DNA from: DAOUAJ01 sp034433615
GTDB taxonomy: Bacteria; Chloroflexota; Anaerolineae; DUEN01
Direction: 5' to 3'
Assembly: GCA_034433615.1 (NCBI GenBank)
Contig: DAOUAJ010000150.1
Coordinates: forward strand, 1 to 7,351
Length of the DNA: 7,351 nucleotides
Of this stretch, positions 5,128-7,351 are shown piece after piece (within the stretch, counting starts at the first letter, position 1; the number at the start of each line of letters is the position of its first letter). The position numbers and the translations under genes are program-made. Below the pieces are notes generated by a model. It was not told where the DNA came from, searched no databases, and saw only the letters and a list, made by a program, of their open reading frames with translations.

Positions 5128-6618
5128 TCACAGCATGCCCATCTCTTTACGCTTGCGCCAGGCTTCCTCTACGATTTCGTTGATCGCCTGCTCTTGTTCG
5201 CGGGTGAGAGGCGGCTCTGTCTCTTGAGCCATCAATTCAGCCGCTCGCGCTTTGGCCTTCTCCTCGATGCCACGCATCTCCTGCGACCAGGCTGAATCCC
5301 AACCGAGACGCTCGAAAAGCCTAGATAAGTAGCATTCCTGGCGGAAGTTGGCGTTGGTGTGGGGGTGGGCCAGATAGTGGCCGCCGATGCCCACCTCTTT
5401 GATCACATCCAGGGCGATGGTCTCCGGTGTTACCTCAAATCCTCTCAGCATACGGCGCACTGCACCGGCGATTTCGTTGTCAATAACCAACTGCTGGGGT
5501 GAGAAAGTGACGGCATTTTCCAGGTGCCCCATGGTCCCGATGCCGGTCGAGCCAGCCAACAGGGGGAACAGCATGGATGCGACCTTCTCCATGCCAGCCT
5601 GCACACCGGGATAACAGGCATCTGTCTTGCCACCATGGGTGCCGCCCGGCCGGCCGTAGTACTCGGTGATCATCTGCACGGTGGCGGCTAACAGCGGCAT
5701 CCGCTCCGGGCTGGCGTAGGTATAGGCGCCGCTGGCCATGTCCGCTATCGTCGGGCAGATGTCCACGCTGACGATGGCCTGTGGGTCAACAGCGTAGCAC
5801 AACACCAGGCCGCCCAGCGTCTCGGCCAGCCCCACGGTCAACGTTCCGGCCGAAGTGATCGGCGCGGTCGCGCCCCCGCTGGGCATGGTATCCAGGGATT
5901 GAGGCAGCCCCAGCTTGACATAGTCCATCACGATCTCGGCCATGTTGCGGTCAAGGCACAAAGGCGACCGGGCCTCGGCGTAACCGACCAGCACCGGCTC
6001 CCGGCGCAGCGCCTCTCGCCCTCCGGCCACCACCTCGGCGATGCGGGTGATGTACTGCACATCGGTGCGGTCAAAAGTCTCGACGCCCCCCAGCTTTCGG
6101 GTGTGCTTGACCAGCTCCGCAGCCATAACGATGGGGCGCATGGGAAAGGGGATCTCCTGGGCGGAGACCGGCAGGCCCATAAAGTCTACGTTCTCCAGGG
6201 CATCAGCCAGGCGGATGCTGGCACGCACATCTTCCATGGTGGCCAGACGCCGTCTGCCTTCCAGATCATAGATGAACATGCAGAAGCCGCCAGCGTTAGT
6301 TGTAAAGTCGGTGCGAACTTGATGGGGACGGGTGGAGAAGTAGATCTGAGAGTAACGAACGGCTATCTTCTGAGGGATGCGGTTGGGATCCGCATAGGCC
6401 GCGCGCATCTGATCTACGGCGCCTTGGACTACGCCTGGGGGGAATCGCACCACCATAGATGCGCGGTTCACCCGACAGCCAAAGGCTTCCAGGTAATCCA
6501 ACGCCTCGTGGCTATCTATCCGCATCCCCACCTCTTCCAGTACGAGGAGCGCACTCTGGTGGATGAGCTCCATCTCTTCTCGGGTCAAGACTCGAATTGG
6601 CTCGATGATTCTTCCCAT
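5128..6618 (-). CDS. MttB-family (trimethylamine/quaternary amine) methyltransferase, non-pyrrolysine type
   Basis: A 496-residue cytoplasmic protein, full length for the MttB superfamily (archaeal MttB is about 495). These TIM-barrel enzymes move a methyl group from a methylated amine to a cognate corrinoid protein. Recognisable segments include the N-terminal LTREEMELIHQSALLVLEEVG, FTTNAGGFCMFIYDLEGRRR (105-124), MPSGGATAPITSAGTL (245-260), VSVDICPTIADMASGA, GRPGGTHGGKTDACYPGVQ (322-340) and the C-terminal HYLAHPHTNANFRQE. The frame has no internal stop and ends in TGA, so no pyrrolysine (UAG) codon is read. This puts it with the bacterial branch that includes MtgB-type glycine betaine methyltransferases; the substrate is unknown. 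GAAGG at 6625-6629, 6 nt before the ATG, overlaps the stop of the upstream oxidoreductase gene, so the two are coupled. No corrinoid protein or reductive activase gene is in view. Confidence 0.85.
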   Translation of the reverse strand: MGRIIEPIRVLTREEMELIHQSALLVLEEVGMRIDSHEALDYLEAFGCRVNRASMVVRFPPGVVQGAVDQMRAAYADPNRIPQKIAVRYSQIYFSTRPHQVRTDFTTNAGGFCMFIYDLEGRRRLATMEDVRASIRLADALENVDFMGLPVSAQEIPFPMRPIVMAAELVKHTRKLGGVETFDRTDVQYITRIAEVVAGGREALRREPVLVGYAEARSPLCLDRNMAEIVMDYVKLGLPQSLDTMPSGGATAPITSAGTLTVGLAETLGGLVLCYAVDPQAIVSVDICPTIADMASGAYTYASPERMPLLAATVQMITEYYGRPGGTHGGKTDACYPGVQAGMEKVASMLFPLLAGSTGIGTMGHLENAVTFSPQQLVIDNEIAGAVRRMLRGFEVTPETIALDVIKEVGIGGHYLAHPHTNANFRQECYLSRLFERLGWDSAWSQEMRGIEEKAKARAAELMAQETEPPLTREQEQAINEIVEEAWRKRKEMGML

Positions 6619-6627
6619 GTTTAGCCT

Positions 6628-7351
6628 TCATGCCGGGTGAAGGGCCACCCGCCGCCCTTCGGCTGCGCTGAGATAGGCACTGTAGATTACGTTCACCACG
6701 TCGCGACCTAACAGGGCATCTGACTGAGGCGGACGGTCTTCAATCACCGCTTTCACAAAGTCACGCAGCTCCTGCGGATAGCCGAGGGCCCATTCCTCGT
6801 CTGGGCTGGGAAAGGACCAGCCAGCCTTGGTCTCCAGCTTCTCAGCCAGGTATTCATCAGCGAAGACCGCAGGATCGGGGGCATAGGCGCGGATCGGCCC
6901 GCCGTGAGTCAAGTCGCAGATGATACGAGCATTAGAGAGGGAGAACTCCAGCCTGTCGCGCATGCCTCCCAGGAGGGTATCGGTGGCGATGAAGATGCCC
7001 CGTGAGCCGTCGCTAAATGTCACGATGATGGCGGACCAGTCCTCTACGTCCTTCCAATCCCTCACCAGCCAGGGGCTACCCTCAGCCTGAAAAGCGGACA
7101 TCTTAGTCAGAGAAGCTACCTCTCCTATCACCGAAACGGGCAGAATCGGCACACCGTTGCGAGCCAGGCCTTCACAGCGCTTGAGGTAGAGGGCGACACC
7201 GATGGGGTGCGTTCCCAACCGCAACAAGCTTCCGCCTCCGCTCTCGCGCCACGACTTAGCATAGGCAGCGTGAGAACCACTGTGACTTTCCTCGCCCCGG
7301 ATGTCGAGCAATACACCACCGCTCGCCTCTATCAATCGCTTGGCTTTCTGA
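6628..7351 (-). CDS. Gfo/Idh/MocA-family oxidoreductase, C-terminal part
   Basis: The frame is open from the right edge (base 7351) to a TGA at 6628-6630, giving 240 visible residues; the N-terminal Rossmann NAD(P)-binding domain is outside the window. A TTG at 7333-7335 could be mistaken for a start but sits in mid-protein. The visible part begins in the helix after the Rossmann fold (AKRLIEASGGVLL), then EESHSGSH and GGGSLLRLGTHPIG, the substrate-domain signature in which H48 of the visible part (7207-7209) is the expected catalytic histidine. The usual flanking aspartates are replaced (RLGTHPIG rather than DLGxHxxD). FSDGSRGIFIATDT and LEFSLSNARIICDL are the beta-sheet strands of the C-terminal domain. 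It is probably an NAD(P)-dependent dehydrogenase or isomerase of a sugar, inositol or related compound. Nine bases separate it from the MttB-family gene, which indicates one operon. Confidence 0.85.
   Translation of the reverse strand, partial: QKAKRLIEASGGVLLDIRGEESHSGSHAAYAKSWRESGGGSLLRLGTHPIGVALYLKRCEGLARNGVPILPVSVIGEVASLTKMSAFQAEGSPWLVRDWKDVEDWSAIIVTFSDGSRGIFIATDTLLGGMRDRLEFSLSNARIICDLTHGGPIRAYAPDPAVFADEYLAEKLETKAGWSFPSPDEEWALGYPQELRDFVKAVIEDRPPQSDALLGRDVVNVIYSAYLSAAEGRRVALHPA

Noticed and set aside
5128..6618. Pyrrolysine-containing MttB
   Set aside because: The frame is full length without an in-frame UAG and ends at TGA, so nothing indicates pyrrolysine.
5899..6624. Plus-strand 241-codon open frame opposite the MttB-family gene
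   Set aside because: Its translation has no recognisable domain pattern, it is histidine- and glycine-rich as expected of an antisense shadow, and the minus-strand frame is a clear full-length family member.

Overview
The window looks like a piece of a moderately GC-rich bacterial chromosome, most probably from an environmental Chloroflexota (Anaerolineae-like) lineage. This assignment is an inference. It rests on the gene types present: a small CBM48 (isoamylase early-set) protein, a Bacteroidetes/Chloroflexi-style KdgK and KDPG aldolase pair, a non-pyrrolysine MttB homologue beside a Gfo/Idh oxidoreductase, and intergenic DNA with CACGAAG-type and hairpin-rich repeats. No rRNA, tRNA, CRISPR array or transposase was seen.

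Layout. Bases 1-1979 form a plus-strand operon: the 3' end of a CBM48 glycogen-binding-like gene, then kdgK (2-keto-3-deoxygluconate kinase), then eda (KDPG aldolase). The two enzymes together convert KDG to KDPG and then to pyruvate plus glyceraldehyde-3-phosphate, the lower Entner-Doudoroff/uronate route. A long near-perfect hairpin at 2000-2047 lies between this operon and the converging minus-strand genes and probably terminates transcription in one or both directions.

Everything from 2083 to the right edge is on the minus strand. Read in transcription order, it starts with a Gfo/Idh/MocA oxidoreductase (5' end outside the window). Nine bases later comes a full-length MttB-family methyltransferase. 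Then there is a separate gene with its own strong promoter, encoding a histidine phosphatase fused to a class I SAM methyltransferase. A 0.4-kb gene-free, repeat-rich gap follows. Last is a two-gene signalling unit: a CheY-like single-domain response regulator overlapping a histidine-kinase-like protein by 26 nt.

Most notable points: (i) the phosphatase-methyltransferase fusion; (ii) its consensus-like promoter (TTGACA, 16 bp, TATACT), placed so that the transcript should begin at or next to the ATG, with no Shine-Dalgarno, so the mRNA is predicted to be leaderless; (iii) a histidine kinase that keeps its phospho-acceptor H box but has lost the N box and DxG box of the ATP-binding domain; (iv) a multibranched hairpin element at 3519-3628 that looks like an interspersed repeat; (v) the MttB/Gfo-Idh gene pair, which suggests catabolism of an unidentified methylated amine or related compound.
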